Below, piece by piece: positions 34,677-43,589 of a DNA stretch of 64,000 nucleotides. Source of the DNA: Polaromonas sp. CG_9.7 (GTDB lineage Bacteria; Pseudomonadota; Gammaproteobacteria; Burkholderiales; Burkholderiaceae_C); the NCBI RefSeq assembly GCF_015752205.1, contig NZ_JADOVG010000002.1, positions 1 through 64,000 on the forward strand, written 5' to 3'. The notes beneath the pieces are model-generated. The model ran no database searches. It was not told where the DNA came from and saw only the letters and a list, made by a program, of their open reading frames with translations. The translations under genes were made by a program, and so were the position numbers. The number at the start of each line of letters is the position of its first letter. Positions within the stretch are counted from its first letter, which is position 1.

Positions 34677-34717
34677 TGCGTCCGGACCAGCTTGATGCGC
34701 AGGCTTCAGGCCATGGC

Positions 34718-34749
34718 GCCGTCGCCTCGCCGTCGCCTCGCCGTCGCCC
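34718..34749. repeat. Short 11-bp tandem repeat, about three units
   Basis: GCCGTCGCCTC is repeated almost exactly three times between the hairpin and the lipoprotein stop. It is non-coding and probably produced by replication slippage. Confidence 0.7.
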
Positions 34750-34784
34750 GATCGTGATGCCAGACAAGGCCGGTGGCAGGCTTG

Positions 34785-35045
34785 TCAACTGTTCAGCGCC
34801 GCAGGTTCGGTGTCTTCCGGGGACGTCACGCCGATGGACTCGATCTCCCGGGGCTCCAGTGTCTCGGACGTGCTGGCAATCAGCGCATTGACCGCAGCAA
34901 TGAAGGAGCCGGATGGCCCGCCCCCGCCGCCTGCGCCACCGGTTCCACCGCCACCCACCGTCGTGCCACCGTCGCCACAGGCGCCCAGTGCCAAAGCCAG
35001 TGCCACGGCAGCGGCGCCCTTGAAAAAAAGCTGATGGTTCATCAT
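34785..35045 (-). CDS. Small glycine-rich lipoprotein downstream of DUF4331 gene
   Basis: An 86-residue protein: MM start with AAGGA just upstream, a lipoprotein signal with lipobox LGAC (Cys near 22), then a glycine run (GDGGTTVGGGGTGGAGGGGG) and a short acidic C-terminal domain (SGSFIAAVNALIASTSETLEPREIESIGVTSPEDTEPA). It starts 7 bp after the DUF4331 stop and is surely co-transcribed and likely coupled. I do not recognise the family. Its position suggests an envelope partner of the DUF4331 protein. Confidence 0.7.
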   Translation of the reverse strand: MMNHQLFFKGAAAVALALALGACGDGGTTVGGGGTGGAGGGGGPSGSFIAAVNALIASTSETLEPREIESIGVTSPEDTEPAALNS

Positions 35046-35052
35046 TTTTTCC

Positions 35053-36555
35053 TTAGTTGTTGAAATTGCCGGGAATTGGCGTGTTGAGGTACGGGAACGC
35101 TGACTTGAACGTGGTGGCATCCTTGCGCACGCCGTCGGTCAGGGGCAGCGCGCCTGCCGGTGCATCGGCAGGCTTGCAGCCTACCTTGAGGGTGTCCCCG
35201 GCACCTGTCAATGCGCACAGCGCACCCATGGCCACCCGCAGGGACAAGTCCACCACATCGTCGCCAGGGCGCCGTCCGTTCGGAAAACCGGCCTTGTCGT
35301 TCGCTGCCACGCCCAGCGGATTTTGAGCCGCCGGGGCAACCGGGGCAATGGTGGTGTTCAGGCGCAACATTTCCGAAGCAACGACGTTTTTCGGCTGGTT
35401 CAGGCCTTCAAGGCCTTTCAGGAACACTGTGACCAGGTCGGTCCTCGGGAAGTTGGTGGGCGCCTTGGCTGCGGGAAACAAGGTTTGCACCACGGCAGGC
35501 AAGGTCGGGTTGGTGACGTAGTTGATGAACTGCGCGTCGCCCGACGGCTTGGACGCGTTGAAACGGTCTTTGTCATCCATGCCGATCACCACCTCGTTGA
35601 CCAGCGGCATGCCGACGCGGGACACCTGCGCCCAGGGGCCGCCTTCCTTGGTGGCATTGTTCAGGCCTTTGGGCGAAGGATTGATCAGGCGTCCCTGCCG
35701 AACGCTGGCCGTGGTGTAGGCCCCGATGACCGGCTCGCCTGCCGTGGTCAGGCAGGAAATCGGCACTTCCAGGGCAATCGAGCTGATGTTCTTGTTTTCC
35801 AGGTCGTTTTTATTGCCGTTGACTTCAGCGCCCAGCGGATTGAGGTTGAAGAGGTCAAAAATCTTGCCAACGGCGATGTAAAACGGCTCCTTGCGCTGGC
35901 CGACGAAAACGCGCCCTGGCGCGGCGCAACCAGGAATCGCGACGTTGTAGATGTGCTTGTTGGCATAGACCTCGTAACAGGTGGCGCCGCAAAATGTCTT
36001 GTCACCGATATTGTCGACCGGCTTGTCGAATTCGGTCCCGCCGCCGGCTGCGTTTGTCAGGCTGGTCTTGGAGCCACTGCGGCGGTCGCCCCTGACCAGG
36101 TCCACGGTGTAGGTTTCACGCACATTGAGCTTCGCATCGTTGACTTCGCTCACAGTACCGGAATTGATAAGCGGAATCGGCACATCCTTGTCACCCACCT
36201 TGAGGGTGAGTTTCTTCGAGGTGTTCTTGAACCGGAACTGGAACGTCAGGTGCTCTTTTGCATCCCCCACGTTGTCAACATGAATTTCGTACAAGGCGTT
36301 TTGGTCAAACTGGTAAAAAAACGGTCCTCCTTGCGGATCCTGAAAAGGAATGTAATTGGCAATCATCGTCACGTAGTCCTGACGGCCCGCCTCGTAGCTG
36401 CGAAACATATACAGGTCAGTGCCGTCCACCTTGGGCTGGTTGGTGATGAACGGTGCTTCACGGTGGCTGGAAGCCTGCGCAGGCAAAGCGCTGGCAAGCG
36501 CGAGAGCGCTGATAACCGCAGCGGCTAAAACGTTTTTCTTGGCGAAACCGGGCAT
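35053..36555 (-). CDS. Secreted DUF4331 domain protein
   Basis: A 500-residue protein with signal peptide (VLAAAVISALALASALPAQA) and the diagnostic DUF4331 start SSHREAPFITNQPKVDGTDLYMFRSYE. Several blocks typical of the family follow, for example YIPFQDPQGGPFFYQFDQNALYEIHVDN and PLVNEVVIGMDDKDRFNASKP, ending in ALPLTDGVRKDATTFKSAFPYLNTPIPG. It contains paired cysteines (FCGATCYE; GALCALTG..GCKP) that may form disulfides. The molecular role is unknown. It is first gene of a two-gene operon with the glycine-rich lipoprotein. Confidence 0.88.
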   Translation of the reverse strand: MPGFAKKNVLAAAVISALALASALPAQASSHREAPFITNQPKVDGTDLYMFRSYEAGRQDYVTMIANYIPFQDPQGGPFFYQFDQNALYEIHVDNVGDAKEHLTFQFRFKNTSKKLTLKVGDKDVPIPLINSGTVSEVNDAKLNVRETYTVDLVRGDRRSGSKTSLTNAAGGGTEFDKPVDNIGDKTFCGATCYEVYANKHIYNVAIPGCAAPGRVFVGQRKEPFYIAVGKIFDLFNLNPLGAEVNGNKNDLENKNISSIALEVPISCLTTAGEPVIGAYTTASVRQGRLINPSPKGLNNATKEGGPWAQVSRVGMPLVNEVVIGMDDKDRFNASKPSGDAQFINYVTNPTLPAVVQTLFPAAKAPTNFPRTDLVTVFLKGLEGLNQPKNVVASEMLRLNTTIAPVAPAAQNPLGVAANDKAGFPNGRRPGDDVVDLSLRVAMGALCALTGAGDTLKVGCKPADAPAGALPLTDGVRKDATTFKSAFPYLNTPIPGNFNN

Positions 36556-36868
36556 GTGTGTCTCCTGAAAAGATGGAAAAATTCCACCTTCATGGTGTTG
36601 ATGCCCCTGCTCTGATTTTTGTAGGCAGTCCTTTCCAGCGCGAATAGGACAGATTGCTGATCAGCAATCAGTAATCACTGATCATTGACTGCTTCATCAA
36701 GACAAACGCGCCCATCCAGCGTGCAACGCTGGCGCAAAACATGCCCTTGGATTGCCCCTTCAACAGGTGGCTGGTCGTTCCATGCAAGCCTACAGGCGTA
36801 GCCGACTTTTGGCTACGCCTGTCTGTGCAGTGCGGTGGGAAGATGCAAACTTTCACAGGTGAAGGCAA
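36556..36868. other. Intergenic region with palindrome and hairpin
   Basis: This 313-bp region separates divergent DUF4331 and DUF305 genes. It holds a perfect 18-bp palindrome, GATTGCTGATCAGCAATC (36652-36669), followed by a related TGATCA motif. It also holds a hairpin CAGGCGTAGCC / GGCTACGCCTG (36793-36803 and 36811-36821). The palindrome is a candidate operator; the hairpin lies about 50 bp before DUF305 and could act in its leader. No gene is supported. Confidence 0.6.
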
Positions 36869-37321
36869 ATGAATCCCTATCGACGTTTTGTGGCGATGAT
36901 CGTCGTCTCGACCCTTGTGATGTTCGGTCTGATGTACCTGAACACCTACCAGCTGGACCATGTGTTCTTCAGCGAGACGCGGGCGTACATGGCCTTGCTC
37001 ATGGGCGCCACCATGGCCATCGTCATGCTGGCGTTCATGACCCACATGCTTGAAAATCGCAGCGCCAACCTGGGCATTGCGGTGGTCAGTGCCGTGGTCT
37101 TTGCCGGATCGTTGTGGCTGGTCCGAAGCCAGGCGACGGTCGATGACGTGTCGTACATGCGCGCCATGATTCCCCACCATTCAATTGCCATCATGACCAG
37201 CACGCGCGCCCGCATCTCCGACCCCAGAGTTCGCAAGCTGGCCGATGGCATTGCCCAAGCCCAGGTCCGCGAGATTGCAGAGATGAAGCAGCTCATCCGG
37301 GACATCGACGCAAGGCGCTGA
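36869..37321 (+). CDS. Membrane-anchored DUF305 protein
   Basis: A 150-residue protein with three hydrophobic N-terminal segments (FVAMIVVSTLVMFGLMYL; YMALLMGATMAIVMLAFM; LGIAVVSAVVFAGSLWLV) followed by a DUF305-type helical domain carrying MRAMIPHHSIAIMTSTRARISDPRVRKLADGIAQAQ. Met/His pairs in DUF305 proteins suggest metal (copper) contact. The nearby copper cluster is consistent with that, though function is unproven. It is monocistronic, with a hairpin just after the stop. Confidence 0.85.
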   Translation: MNPYRRFVAMIVVSTLVMFGLMYLNTYQLDHVFFSETRAYMALLMGATMAIVMLAFMTHMLENRSANLGIAVVSAVVFAGSLWLVRSQATVDDVSYMRAMIPHHSIAIMTSTRARISDPRVRKLADGIAQAQVREIAEMKQLIRDIDARR

Positions 37322-37340
37322 GCCTGATACGTCATCTTGG

Positions 37341-37359
37341 GCCCCCTGTTTTCAGGGGC
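37341..37359 (+). terminator. Terminator-like hairpin after DUF305
   Basis: GCCCCCTG-TTTT-CAGGGGC followed by GGAAGATTTTT. The T-run is displaced by several bases, so efficiency is uncertain. It sits 20 bp past the DUF305 stop. Confidence 0.6.
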
Positions 37360-37545
37360 GGAAGATTTTTGGCAAGCACTAACCGAGACTTGAAATTTGT
37401 CAGGATTGCGCAGCGGTTCGGAATGACATCACGGTACAGGGTGAATGACCTCCGTTGGCCTGCATTCCTGTTTTCGCTTAGCGGGCGAAGATGCGAGCGT
37501 GGGCAAGTCATCGGGTTCAGGCTTGTGAACGGCCTGTGCATTATT

Positions 37546-37608
37546 CAAATTCAAGCAAAAAATGGCTTACCCGCAAGCCCACAAAGAACTTGCAGCTATT
37601 GATTCAGG
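37546..37608 (-). repeat. TAGCT-type dispersed repeat, copy 7
   Basis: Read leftward: AATCAATAGCTGCAAG, then GGGCTTGCGGGTAAGCC, ATTTTTTGCTTGAATTTG. This is a well-preserved copy with the AGCC..TTTTTGCTTGAA tail. The DUF2244 gene ends in its first bases; the stop TGA directly precedes ATCAATAGCT. Confidence 0.65.
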
Positions 37609-38164
37609 AGCGAATCACCACGGGCTGGACCGGCGTTGGAAAATACAGCACGCGGTCCATGCCGCTGCGTCTTTCTGCCAGCGCCAGCTTCAGCTCACGC
37701 TCCACCCGGCGCTTTTCACTGGCGCCGAGTTGCGTGGCCACCTCGATCCGAAGCGGACTGCAGCACAGCCACAAGCGGTCCTTTCGGGCACCGCCGCGCT
37801 CCAGCCGGGCCCAGGCCGGGTTCATGCAGTAGTGCCGGGTGTTCAGCCCGCGCACCACCTCGATGTCCAGCTGGCCATCCGGACCGAAGCTGATCTGCTC
37901 GCCGTCTGCCGCATGCACCATATAAAAAAGGTAGAGCGTTCCGGCCACGCTGATCTCCAGCAGGCACCACAGGGGAATCATCCACACGCCGTACCAGCCG
38001 AAGGGCAGGGCAACGGCTGTGCTGAACATTGCCAGCGCAACAAAGCTCATCAAGAGCTGGCGCGGCGTCAGCGCGCAGCGCCGTTTGAGCCGCCAGCGGG
38101 GCGGGTCAACGCCGGCATCTGCCGCAGGCGGACGGTCGGCTTCTGTGGATGAAAAAGCGTTCAT
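37604..38164 (-). CDS. DUF2244 domain-containing membrane protein
   Basis: A 186-residue protein with a hydrophilic N-terminus, RCALTPRQLLMSFVALAMFSTAVALPFGWYGVWMIPLWCLLEISVAGTLYLFYMVHAADGEQI, giving two membrane helices, and a cytoplasmic beta-rich domain (ARLERGGARKDRLWLCCSPLRIEVATQLGASEKRRVERELKLALAERR). DUF2244 proteins often lie next to cytochrome c oxidase genes, but none is here. Function is unknown. ATG 38164 is the first Met giving the family N-terminus; the longer upstream frame has no support. Confidence 0.85.
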   Translation of the reverse strand: MNAFSSTEADRPPAADAGVDPPRWRLKRRCALTPRQLLMSFVALAMFSTAVALPFGWYGVWMIPLWCLLEISVAGTLYLFYMVHAADGEQISFGPDGQLDIEVVRGLNTRHYCMNPAWARLERGGARKDRLWLCCSPLRIEVATQLGASEKRRVERELKLALAERRSGMDRVLYFPTPVQPVVIRS

Positions 38165-38419
38165 GGCGTGGGTCGATGAGGTGGCGGCAGCAGCTCCGGC
38201 TTCTGCGCAGGGTTTGCATTGGCGCAGCGGAACGCAAAATATACCTGCGCCGGGCAAAAAGTAAATGCGCTGTCGGTAACGGCCCCAAGTCACGCGGCTG
38301 TGCGGGTTGCCGCAGCCCGCCCCACCCAGGCCAACTGCAAAGGCAACTGGGCGAAAAACCACGTTCCCCGTGCAGACTGACAGGCCAGGGCAAGGGCCGT
38401 CCTAAAATACCGTCCAGCC

Positions 38420-39256
38420 ATGTCCGATCAAAATTTCCCCAAACCTCCCGCTTCCGGCGCCGTGCGTGTGCGCGCCGTGCCGGCCGATGCCAATGCGCCC
38501 GCGCCAACGGTCCGCCTGAACAAACGCATGGCCGACCTGGGCCTGTGCTCTCGCCGCGAGGCCGACGACTGGATTGCCCGGGGCTGGGTGCGCGTCAACG
38601 GCGTGCCTGCGGTGATGGGCCAGCCGGTGGCGGCCACTGCGCGCATCGACGTTGCCCGCGAAGCCGAGCAGCAGCAGCGCCAGCAGGTCACCATTTTGAT
38701 CAACAAGCCGGTCGGCTACGTCAGCGGCCAGGCCGAGGACGGCCACGAGCCTGCCGTTGCGCTGGTGCAGCCGGAAAACCGCTGGCGCGAATGCAACAGC
38801 CGCATGCGCTGGGGCTTTGAGCAACTGCGCGGTCTGGCGCCGGCCGGCCGGTTGGACATCGACTCGATTGGCCTGCTGGTGCTGACGCAGGACGGCCGCG
38901 TGGCGCGCCAGCTCATCGGCGAGGACTCGGAGATGGAAAAGGAATACCTGGTGCGCGTCAGCTACGGGCATGAGAACGTCAACGTGCAGGCGGCGTTTCC
39001 GGCGGAGCGGCTGGCCGCGCTGTGCCACGGGCTGAGCCTGGACGGCAAGCTGCTGCGCCCGGCGCAGGTCAGCTGGCAAAACCCCGAGCAGCTGCGCTTT
39101 GTGCTGAAAGAAGGCAAGAAGCGCCAGATTCGCCGCATGTGCGAACAGGTCGGCCTGTTTGTCACCGGCCTGAAACGCGTACGCATCGGCCGTGTCAACC
39201 TGGGCCACCTGCCGATTGGCCAGTGGCGCTACCTGGCGCCGCACGAGCAGTTCTGA
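38420..39256 (+). CDS. rluF: 23S rRNA pseudouridine synthase, RluF-like
   Basis: A 278-residue RsuA/RluB/E/F-family enzyme. An S4 RNA-binding domain (RLNKRMADLGLCSRREADDWIARGWVRVNG, about 32-61) precedes the catalytic domain with Asp146 in PAGRLDIDSIGLLVLTQDG, INKPVGYVS (motif I) and KEGKKRQIRRMCEQVG (motif III). It isomerises uridine in 23S rRNA (position 2604 for RluF). It has a short low-complexity N-terminal extension rich in Ala/Pro. It is monocistronic and converges on the small cytochrome gene. Confidence 0.88.
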   Translation: MSDQNFPKPPASGAVRVRAVPADANAPAPTVRLNKRMADLGLCSRREADDWIARGWVRVNGVPAVMGQPVAATARIDVAREAEQQQRQQVTILINKPVGYVSGQAEDGHEPAVALVQPENRWRECNSRMRWGFEQLRGLAPAGRLDIDSIGLLVLTQDGRVARQLIGEDSEMEKEYLVRVSYGHENVNVQAAFPAERLAALCHGLSLDGKLLRPAQVSWQNPEQLRFVLKEGKKRQIRRMCEQVGLFVTGLKRVRIGRVNLGHLPIGQWRYLAPHEQF

Positions 39257-39312
39257 GACGGGCGCTAGCTTAGGATTTATACAAGATCGGTATTTAAAAC
39301 GAAACTGGCTGG

Positions 39313-39639
39313 CTATTTGCTGTCGCGCAGAACCATTGCCAAAGAGGCGTACCAAGCCGATAGGTCGTCAATCTCCTGATCGCTCAGGGGTTTTGCAATC
39401 ACGCTCATGACCTCATGGGTGCGCTTGCCACTGCGGTAATTCTTGAGTTGCTCGGTCAGATAAATCTGGGGTTGGCCTGCCAAATTGGGCGCATTGGGCA
39501 GCGTTGCGACGCCTTGAACGCCATGGCAGACCGCGCAGGCTGCATCGGCCTTGGCTTTGCCGGCCTCGAGGTCGGCGGCTGCTGCAAGCGTCAGGGCGCA
39601 GGAGGCCCCCAGTGCAAGCAGAATCTTCAGCATTCTCAT
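39313..39639 (-). CDS. Mono-haem cytochrome c (c553-like)
   Basis: A 108-residue secreted cytochrome. Signal peptide MLKILLALGASCALTLAAAA, haem motif CAVCH (Cys35-His39), LAGQPQIYLTEQLKNYRSGKRTHEVMSVIAKPLSDQEIDDLSAWYASL with the axial Met of class I cytochromes. It lies downstream of a PQQ dehydrogenase gene on the same strand, with a terminator-like hairpin between them, and presumably accepts its electrons. AGGA upstream of MRMLK defines the start at 39639; ATG 39633 is equally possible. Confidence 0.85.
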   Translation of the reverse strand: MRMLKILLALGASCALTLAAAADLEAGKAKADAACAVCHGVQGVATLPNAPNLAGQPQIYLTEQLKNYRSGKRTHEVMSVIAKPLSDQEIDDLSAWYASLAMVLRDSK

Positions 39640-39666
39640 TTTTTTAATTCCTGGGTAGCCCATGAA

Positions 39667-39710
39667 AAGACCCGTTCAGGCTGGTTGCGCCAGCCTGAAC
39701 ACCGGGTCTT
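39667..39710 (-). terminator. Hairpin between PQQ dehydrogenase and cytochrome c genes
   Basis: Reading leftward, AAAGACCCGGTGTTCAGGCTGG, split here as GTTCAGGCTGG / CCAGCCTGAAC plus flanking GACCCGG / CGGGTC, then TCTTTTC. The U-run marks it as an intrinsic terminator or attenuator that would reduce cytochrome expression relative to the dehydrogenase. Confidence 0.7.
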
Positions 39711-39720
39711 TGAAAGTCAG

Positions 39721-40998
39721 TTAGTTAGCGTAGGTTACGCGGTAAATGGCGCCCGCATAGTCATCCGAAATCAGCAGCGAGCCGTCTTTCATCGGCGCCA
39801 CATCCACCGGGCGACCGCGGTAAACACCAGTTTCGCTGTCAAGCCAGCCGTCGGCGAATACCTCGGATTTGCCAGCCGAGCCATCGGCGTTGACAGGAAC
39901 GAAGTTGATTAGCGCTCCAGTGGCCTTGGTGCGGTTCCATGAGCCATGGGCAGCAACGAACATGCCTCCCTGGAATTTGGCTGGAAACTGCTTGCCGTTG
40001 TAGAAGTTCATCCCCAATTGCGCCTGATGCGCTGGAAACTCGACTTGGGGAAACACCGCCTTGGCAGGCTCTTTCATGTCCTTGAGATCAAGTGCCGCTG
40101 ACGAGCCGGCCACCTTGACCTTGCCGACCCAGTAAGGGTAGCCAAAGTGCTGGCCAACCGCAGTCGCGCGGTTCAGCTCGCCCGGAGGGGTTTCATCACC
40201 CATGCCATCGGTCTGGTTGTCGGTAAACCACAAGGTTTTGTCCTTGGGATTGAAGTCCATGCCGACCGAGTTGCGCACGCCCCGGGCAAACACTTCTCGC
40301 TTGGAGCCATCAAACGCGTCCATGCGAATAATGCCGCCAATGCCCAGTTTGTCGTACAGATCCACTTTGCCGGCGGGCTGCACATTGTGCGGCTGACCCA
40401 GGGTGATGTACAGCTTGCCATCGTCGCCAACCCGGCAGGTGCGGGCGCCGTGGTTGTAGGACTCTTCCTCGACCGGAATCAGATTGCCCTGGCCCACGAC
40501 TTCAATCACGGCGACATCCGGGCCTTCATAGAAAAACTCGGCCGCCGGGAAGTTGAGCACGCGGTTGTGCTCCACCACCACCAGGAAACCGTCCTTGGTC
40601 CAGCACACGCCATTGGGCACCTTGAAATTGAGCGAAGGCGCAAAAGCCTTGACCTCGGTGGCCGTGCCGCTGCTGTTCCGGTCGGTCACAGCCCAGACCG
40701 TGGTTTTTCGGGTACCGACAAAGAGCATGTTGGTCGATGGCGCGACGGCCATATGGCGCGCATCGGGCACCACGGCATACAAATCGATCTTGAAGCCCGG
40801 CGGCAGCTTGATTTTTTTCAGGTTGGCGCGAATCGCATCGGCGTTCTTGCCTTCCTGGGGAACCGACGGAATGTTCAGGTCCGTGCCCGACACCTTCATT
40901 TGCTTGAGATTGGCAATATTGTCCTTTGGTGCCTGGGCCGCAGCCCCCAGCGCCAGCCCACCCGCCGCCAGCGCAAGCAACAATTTCGCAACTTTCAT
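39721..40998 (-). CDS. PQQ-dependent sugar (sorbosone-type) dehydrogenase paralogue
   Basis: A 425-residue periplasmic propeller protein of the same family as 28561-29763 but clearly divergent. Signal peptide LLLALAAGGLALGAAAQ; blades include LPPGFKIDLYAVVPDARHMAVAPSTNMLFVGTRKTTVWAV, YNHGARTCRVGDDGKLYITLGQPHNV, GVRNSVGMDFNPKDKTLWFTDNQTDGMGDETPPGELN and SWNRTKATGALINFVPV. It oxidises an unknown polyol, sugar or aldehyde with PQQ. An AGGAGA Shine-Dalgarno precedes ATG 40998. The following cytochrome c gene completes the module, in reversed gene orientation compared with the first module. Confidence 0.87.
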   Translation of the reverse strand: MKVAKLLLALAAGGLALGAAAQAPKDNIANLKQMKVSGTDLNIPSVPQEGKNADAIRANLKKIKLPPGFKIDLYAVVPDARHMAVAPSTNMLFVGTRKTTVWAVTDRNSSGTATEVKAFAPSLNFKVPNGVCWTKDGFLVVVEHNRVLNFPAAEFFYEGPDVAVIEVVGQGNLIPVEEESYNHGARTCRVGDDGKLYITLGQPHNVQPAGKVDLYDKLGIGGIIRMDAFDGSKREVFARGVRNSVGMDFNPKDKTLWFTDNQTDGMGDETPPGELNRATAVGQHFGYPYWVGKVKVAGSSAALDLKDMKEPAKAVFPQVEFPAHQAQLGMNFYNGKQFPAKFQGGMFVAAHGSWNRTKATGALINFVPVNADGSAGKSEVFADGWLDSETGVYRGRPVDVAPMKDGSLLISDDYAGAIYRVTYAN

Positions 40999-40999
40999 G

Positions 41000-41426
41000 A
41001 AGTCTCCTGTTTAGATGGTTTTGTCAATGCATGAAGCCACACAGCATGGCGTCTCATTAACCGCCATCATTTCCAAAAAATCAATAGCTCGATGCCTGGA
41101 TGCGCTACGGTTTCGGGTAAATACCAATCGGGTAAATACCCGTCTGAAAAAGCTTGCTAAACGGCAGATAACCACCGCGCCGGACACTGCCGGTTTGAAG
41201 TTGCGCCAGAGGCGCAGCGGCTTCGCCCAGAAACATCAGCGCGATTCAGCTGCTATTGAAAAAATAGCTATAAATGCCCGCCGGTATTGCGCAATCGATA
41301 TATTTTGCATAAAAACAAGTTTCCGGACACGGCCGCTGCGGCCACTGGCTGGCGCAGGGTTGAAAATAGCGGGTTGCGGGCGCATCTGTTGCGCTGTCTT
41401 TTATTCATCCTGACTGAGCCAAACCC
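41000..41426. other. Intergenic region with two TAGCT repeats upstream of htpG
   Basis: A 427-bp region with no gene supported. Repeat copies lie at 41072-41112 (TCAATAGCTCGATGCCTGGATGCGC, head only, split form) and 41251-41316 (GAAAAAATAGCTATAAATGC, then ATTGCGCAATCGATATATTTTGC). The latter lies some 45 bp upstream of the putative htpG heat-shock promoter. Confidence 0.55.
41360..41387 (+). promoter_or_regulatory. Candidate sigma-32 (heat-shock) promoter of htpG
   Basis: TTGAAA (41360-41365), 15 bp, then CGCATCT (41381-41387) resembles the RpoH consensus TTGAAA / CCCATAT. It would start transcription about 33 nt before the htpG ATG. The -10 differs at two positions, so this is tentative. 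Confidence 0.45.
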
Positions 41427-43316
41427 ATGCAAAAACAAACCCGTCCCTTTCAAGCCGAAGTTGCACAGCTGCTCAAGCTGGTCACGCATTCGCTGTACTC
41501 CAACCCTGAAATCTTTTTGCGCGAGCTGATTTCCAACGCCTCGGATGCCTGCGACAAGCTGCGCTTTGAATCGTTGAACGACGCCGGCCTGTACGAAAAC
41601 GACAGCGAACTGAAGGTGCGCGTCAGCTTCGATGCCACCGCCAAAACCTTGAGCATCACCGACAACGGCATCGGCATGTCGCAGCAGGAGGCGATTGACC
41701 ACCTCGGTACGATTGCCAAGAGCGGCACGCGCGACTTCGTGTCCAGCCTGTCGGGCGACCAGAAGGCCGATTCGCAGCTGATCGGCCAGTTCGGCGTCGG
41801 CTTTTACTCGGGCTTCATCGTCGCCGACAAGATCACCGTCGAAAGCCGCCGCGCCGGTCTGCCTGCAGCCCAAGGCGTGCGCTGGGTCAGCGACGGCACG
41901 GGCGAATTCGAGGTCGGCGAGATCGAGCGCGCCGAACGCGGCACCAGCATCACGCTGCACATGAAAGAAGACGCCAGCGAGTACCTGAACGCCTGGAAGC
42001 TGAAAAGCGTCATCAACAAGTATTCCGACCATATTTCGCTGCCCATCATGATGGAAAAAGAAGAGTGGAAGGAAGGCGAAAACGACCAGCCGGGCGAGAT
42101 GGCCAAAACCGGCGAATGGGACACCGTGAACCAGGCCGCCGCGCTCTGGACGCGCGCCAAGAAAGACATCACGCCCGAGCATTACGCCGAGTTCTACAAA
42201 CAGATCAGCTACGACAGCGAAGCGCCGCTGGCCTATACGCACAACCGCGTCGAAGGCGCGACCGAATACACGCAGTTGCTGTTCATCCCGGCCAAGGCGC
42301 CAATGGACATGTTTCAGCGCGACAAGGCCGCCGGCGTCAAGCTCTACGTCAAGCGCGTCTTCATCATGGATGACGCCCAGGCGCTGCTGCCCAGCTACCT
42401 GCGTTTTGTCAAAGGCGTGGTCGATTCGTCCGACCTGCCGCTGAACGTGTCGCGCGAACTGCTGCAGGAAAGCCGCGCCGTCAAAGCCATTCGCGAAGGC
42501 AACACCCGCCGCGTGCTGTCGATGGTCGAGGACCTGGCGAACAACGAGCCGGAAAAATTCACGGCCTTCTATGCCGAATTCGGCGCGGTGCTGAAGGAAG
42601 GCCTGGGCGAAGACCATGCCAACCGCGAGCGCCTGGCCAAGCTGCTGCGCTTTGCCAGCTCGACCACCGACACCACCAGCGTGAGCTTTGCCGACTACAA
42701 GGCGCGCATGAAGGACGGCCAGGACGCGATTTACTACATCACCGCCGACACGCTGGCCGCCGCCAAGAACAGCCCGCAGCTGGAAATCTTCCGCAAGAAA
42801 GGCATCGAGGTGCTGCTGATGGCCGACCGGGTCGACGAGTGGGCGCTGAATTACCTGAATGAGTTTGACGGCACGCCACTGCAGTCGGTCGCCAAGGGCG
42901 CGGTCGATCTGGGCAAGCTGCAGGACGAGGACGAGAAAAAAGCCGCCGAAGAAGCGCAAACCCAGTTCAAGCCAATTTTGGACAAGCTGAAGGAAGCGCT
43001 GAAAGACAAGGCGTCCGACGTGCGCGCCACCAGCCGCTTGGTCGATTCACCGGCGTGTCTGGTGGTGCAGGACGGCGACATGTCCACGCAACTGGCGCGC
43101 ATGCTCAAGCAGGCTGGCCAGAGCGTGCCAGAAGTCAAGCCGATTCTGGAAGTCAATGCCCAGCATCCGCTGGTCAGGAAGCTCGAAGCGAGCAGCGAAT
43201 CGGCCAGTTTCGACGACCTGGCCAACATCTTGTTCGACCAGGCGCTGCTGGCCGAAGGCGGCATGCCGGCGGATCCGGCGGCCTATGTGCGCCGGGTGAA
43301 TGCGCTGCTGGTGTGA
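41427..43316 (+). CDS. htpG: HtpG, bacterial Hsp90 chaperone
   Basis: A 629-residue full-length Hsp90 (E. coli HtpG has 624). N-terminal ATPase: [30 protein letters not shown] with the catalytic Glu, [26 protein letters not shown], and [19 protein letters not shown]. The middle domain contains [12 protein letters not shown] and [16 protein letters not shown]. The C-terminal dimer domain follows. It remodels client proteins with DnaK. The gene stands alone and is followed by a strong terminator. Confidence 0.98.
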   Translation: MQKQTRPFQAEVAQLLKLVTHSLYSNPEIFLRELISNASDACDKLRFESLNDAGLYENDSELKVRVSFDATAKTLSITDNGIGMSQQEAIDHLGTIAKSGTRDFVSSLSGDQKADSQLIGQFGVGFYSGFIVADKITVESRRAGLPAAQGVRWVSDGTGEFEVGEIERAERGTSITLHMKEDASEYLNAWKLKSVINKYSDHISLPIMMEKEEWKEGENDQPGEMAKTGEWDTVNQAAALWTRAKKDITPEHYAEFYKQISYDSEAPLAYTHNRVEGATEYTQLLFIPAKAPMDMFQRDKAAGVKLYVKRVFIMDDAQALLPSYLRFVKGVVDSSDLPLNVSRELLQESRAVKAIREGNTRRVLSMVEDLANNEPEKFTAFYAEFGAVLKEGLGEDHANRERLAKLLRFASSTTDTTSVSFADYKARMKDGQDAIYYITADTLAAAKNSPQLEIFRKKGIEVLLMADRVDEWALNYLNEFDGTPLQSVAKGAVDLGKLQDEDEKKAAEEAQTQFKPILDKLKEALKDKASDVRATSRLVDSPACLVVQDGDMSTQLARMLKQAGQSVPEVKPILEVNAQHPLVRKLEASSESASFDDLANILFDQALLAEGGMPADPAAYVRRVNALLV

Positions 43317-43339
43317 ACGCGTCACCGCACTGAATGCAC

Positions 43340-43372
43340 AAGGCCCCGGATCACGCCGGGGCCTTTTTTTTT
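43340..43372 (+). terminator. Intrinsic terminator of htpG
   Basis: AAGGCCCCGGATCACGCCGGGGCCTT followed by nine T residues (described in parts: stem AAGGCCCCGG / CCGGGGCCTT). It starts about 24 bp after the stop codon. Textbook form. Confidence 0.95.
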
Positions 43373-43415
43373 GGTAACTATTCAGTACCCTGAAGCGCTT
43401 CGCATTCTCTTTTTT

Positions 43416-43517
43416 ATTGCGGATTGAGTATGCCCCGGGCTTGATCCGGGGATCCGCAATCCATGACGCCGCCTTGGGAAAAGGCATGGATCCCGGGTCG
43501 AGCCCGGGATGACAGTA
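43416..43517. repeat. GGATCCCGGG-type dispersed palindromic element, copy 2
   Basis: It contains CCCCGGGCTTGATCCGGGG, GATCCGCAATCCATGAC, then GGATCCCGGGTCGAGCCCGGG and GATGACAG. It shares the inner palindrome and the CGCAATCC segment with the element at 11945-12086. It lies in the 379-bp gap between htpG and the peptidase pseudogene, which holds no gene. Confidence 0.7.
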
Positions 43518-43589
43518 GAGCCCCGGATTAGCGCAATACCTGTCTTGCGCTTTCCCCTGAAAAGCGCGCTGAAGAATTGCCTTGTACAT

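Noticed and set aside
41268..42959. A 563-codon frame on the - strand opposite htpG
   Set aside because: The + strand encodes textbook HtpG; the antisense frame has no family resemblance.
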